This document shows, piece by piece, positions 44,716 through 45,560 of a stretch of 45,560 nt of DNA. The DNA lies in the NCBI GenBank assembly GCA_022820995.1, contig JAJEEM010000009.1:1-45560 (forward strand). Reading direction: 5' to 3'. Source of the stretch: Gemmatimonadota bacterium. Lineage in GTDB: Bacteria > Gemmatimonadota > Gemmatimonadetes > Palauibacterales > Palauibacteraceae. The notes beneath the pieces were generated by a model. The model worked only from the letters and a program-made list of their open reading frames with translations. It was not told where the DNA came from and did no database searches. How positions within the stretch are numbered: the first letter of the stretch is position 1; each line of letters begins with the position of its first letter. Made by a program: the position numbers and the translations under genes.

Positions 44716-44906
44716 AGGACTTGAATCGGCTTTCGGGGACTTCGTGGATCGTTGTTCTGATCGTGGTTTCGGCCTGTGGGCCGCCCGGAGATGCGGCGCC
44801 CGGCGGGAGCGCGCCGGCGGAACTCGAGCTCACGCTCGACAACATCCACCGCAACAACGCGGGCGCGCGCGGCGTCTCCATCTCGCCGGACGGGCGGATT
44901 GCCTGA
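44712..44906 (+). pseudogene. Truncated N-terminus of a propeller-type lipoprotein
   Basis: A GTG overlapping the D-aminoacylase stop (GTGA) opens 64 codons. They encode a lipoprotein signal (IVVLIVVSAC, lipobox VSAC) and then ELTLDNIHRNNAGARGVSIS, ending PDGRIA and a TGA. SISPDG is the start of a PD40/TolB-like propeller blade, so a much longer protein, such as a propeller-amidohydrolase or S9 peptidase, would be expected. The rest is missing: what follows is lower-GC sequence with no coding continuation. I read it as a 5' gene remnant. A genuine small lipoprotein is possible but less likely. Confidence 0.65.
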
Positions 44907-45115
44907 GGTCTGAATCACGGCAGGGAATCTTCTAAAGTCATACGGGACTGCACGATCTGCGTTTCCTGCCGTTGTACCGGACCTTGCTGGACCGTGCCTT
45001 GAGAGCGGGAAAACCCGGATTGTTTTGCGGGAATATGCAGGGCTCGCGCCGGGGGCATCGGTGGCCGCCGTCCATCCTCGTCTGGGCCGGCCCACCTTCG
45101 GGCGCGGACTCCTCC
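44907..45115. other. Lower-GC non-coding junction
   Basis: These 209 nt lie between the truncated lipoprotein and the oppositely oriented barrel gene. Composition drops visibly below the surrounding coding DNA for about 130 nt (roughly 44905-45045). It holds an inverted repeat (listed separately) and a small CGGG-AAAA-CCCG hairpin at 45006-45017. No gene is seen. It is the likeliest breakpoint in the window. Confidence 0.55.
44917..44972. repeat. Imperfect inverted repeat in the junction
   Basis: ACGGCAGGGAA (44917-44927) and TTTCCTGCCGT (44962-44972) are complementary at 10 of 11 positions, around a 34-nt spacer. It could be a stem-loop, a recombination site or the trace of an element end. 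I could not match it to a known attachment or attC site. Confidence 0.5.
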
Positions 45116-45560
45116 CTACCGGCGTCCGGCGTCGCCGCGGCCGTTGTCGGGCATGCCGACGCGCAGACTCAAGCCGAGTCCGCCGGACGCGCCGCCGTAG
45201 CCGCCCTGCGCGTCCAGCTTGAGGCCTCCGGGCAGAAGGAGGCCGTAGCTGGCGCGCGCGTCGAGGGTCCAGCGCCCCGGGTCCGGCCCGCCGGGTCGGA
45301 GCCTTCCGCCGAGCGGGCCGCGCAGGAGTTGGCCGGTGGCGCGGGCCGGGCCGCCCCAGCGCGGCGAGACCGAGAGCGAAAAGCCCTCTTCGTTCCCGTG
45401 CTTCCCGAGGGCGAGGGTCAGCGCCGCGCCGCGCTCGCCGTAGCCTTCCGCGGTGTGGTGGGCGAGCATGCGGGCCTGGGCGTCGAGGCGCACGAAGCCG
45501 AGGACGGCCCGGAGCCCTCCGGCGACCTCGACGCCGTCGCCGGTCTGGCCCGCGCCGCCG
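45116..45560 (-). CDS. C-terminal part of a large autotransporter-like beta-barrel protein (start beyond window)
   Basis: The frame is open from the window edge to a TAG at 45116, giving 147 residues with no start inside that would make sense. The sequence is strand after strand of barrel: TGDGVEVAGGLRAVLGFVRL, AQARMLAHHTAEGYGERGAA, TLALGKHGNEEGFSLSVSPRWGG, LDARASYGLLLPGGLKLDAQ and GGLGLSLRVGM. This repetitive Gly/Leu/Arg pattern resembles the C-terminal barrel of very large Ig-like or autotransporter surface proteins that I associate with sponge- and marine-associated bacteria. The last ~15 residues are polar (PDNGRGDAGRR), so the barrel does not end in the usual aromatic residue. It is convergent with the broken lipoprotein. 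Confidence 0.72.
   Translation of the reverse strand, partial: GGAGQTGDGVEVAGGLRAVLGFVRLDAQARMLAHHTAEGYGERGAALTLALGKHGNEEGFSLSVSPRWGGPARATGQLLRGPLGGRLRPGGPDPGRWTLDARASYGLLLPGGLKLDAQGGYGGASGGLGLSLRVGMPDNGRGDAGRR

Noticed and set aside
44917..44972. Integron attC site
   Set aside because: I cannot find the RYYYAAC/GTTRRRY core pair at the ends, and no integrase is present.
45006..45017. CGGG-AAAA-CCCG followed by GATTGTTTT as a rho-independent terminator
   Set aside because: A 4-bp stem and a broken T-tract are too weak to call.

Overview
This is a GC-rich (roughly 70%), tightly packed bacterial chromosome segment with a Gram-negative envelope. Outer-membrane beta-barrel proteins, lipoproteins and secreted hydrolases dominate. 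The mix (many secreted amidohydrolases and peptidases, DUF3810 and DUF4153 proteins, an AddAB nuclease, and a repetitive autotransporter-like barrel at the right edge) would fit a Gemmatimonadota-like or sponge/marine-associated lineage. That placement is inference; there is no rRNA or other phylogenetic marker in the window. I saw no tRNA, rRNA, CRISPR array, insertion sequence or phage gene.

Layout. 1-1793 (minus): an EamA permease, an ECF sigma factor and its zf-HC2 anti-sigma factor, which runs off the left edge. 1882-4594 (plus): a lipoprotein cyclase and a secreted gamma-glutamyltranspeptidase. 4645-6336 (minus): a D-aminoacylase-like protein without the usual HxH. 6494-8389 (plus): an SPFH membrane protein and a double-PDZ secreted protein. 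8405-10226 (minus): a radical SAM protein and a small barrel. 10420-12195 (plus): a YtcJ-type lipoprotein amidohydrolase, overlapping tail to tail with a secreted protein that carries all six copper ligands of peptidylglycine alpha-hydroxylating monooxygenase (12158-13267, minus), preceded by an unknown anchored protein. 14150-19999 (minus): DUF3810 protease-like protein, Na+/H+ antiporter, aminotransferase and DUF4153 protein, joined by 4-base start/stop overlaps. 20154-20663 (plus): small barrel. 20694-24067 (minus): a folate module (SDR, folB, folK) followed by a POTRA-barrel protein. 24277-25266 (plus): quinone reductase. 25305-29808 (minus): Tat amidohydrolase, CapA-like protein and serine hydrolase. 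29943-36718 (plus): addB-addA recombination nuclease. 36741-37331 (minus): helix-hairpin-helix protein. 37512-44906 (plus): M14 carboxypeptidase, metzincin lipoprotein, barrel, S9 peptidase, D-aminoacylase and a truncated lipoprotein remnant. 44907-45115 is a lower-GC junction, and 45116-45560 (minus) is the C-terminal part of a large barrel protein.

How it works together. Much of the window looks like periplasmic or surface handling of peptides and modified amino acids: gamma-glutamyl transfer, D-amino-acid deacylation, carboxypeptidase, metzincin, prolyl-oligopeptidase-type and serine hydrolase activities, most exported or lipid-anchored. Housekeeping modules (folate, AddAB repair, ion homeostasis) are interspersed. 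The most unusual item is the PHM-like copper protein at 12158-13267. The clearest sign of past rearrangement is the broken gene and low-GC junction at 44712-45115.
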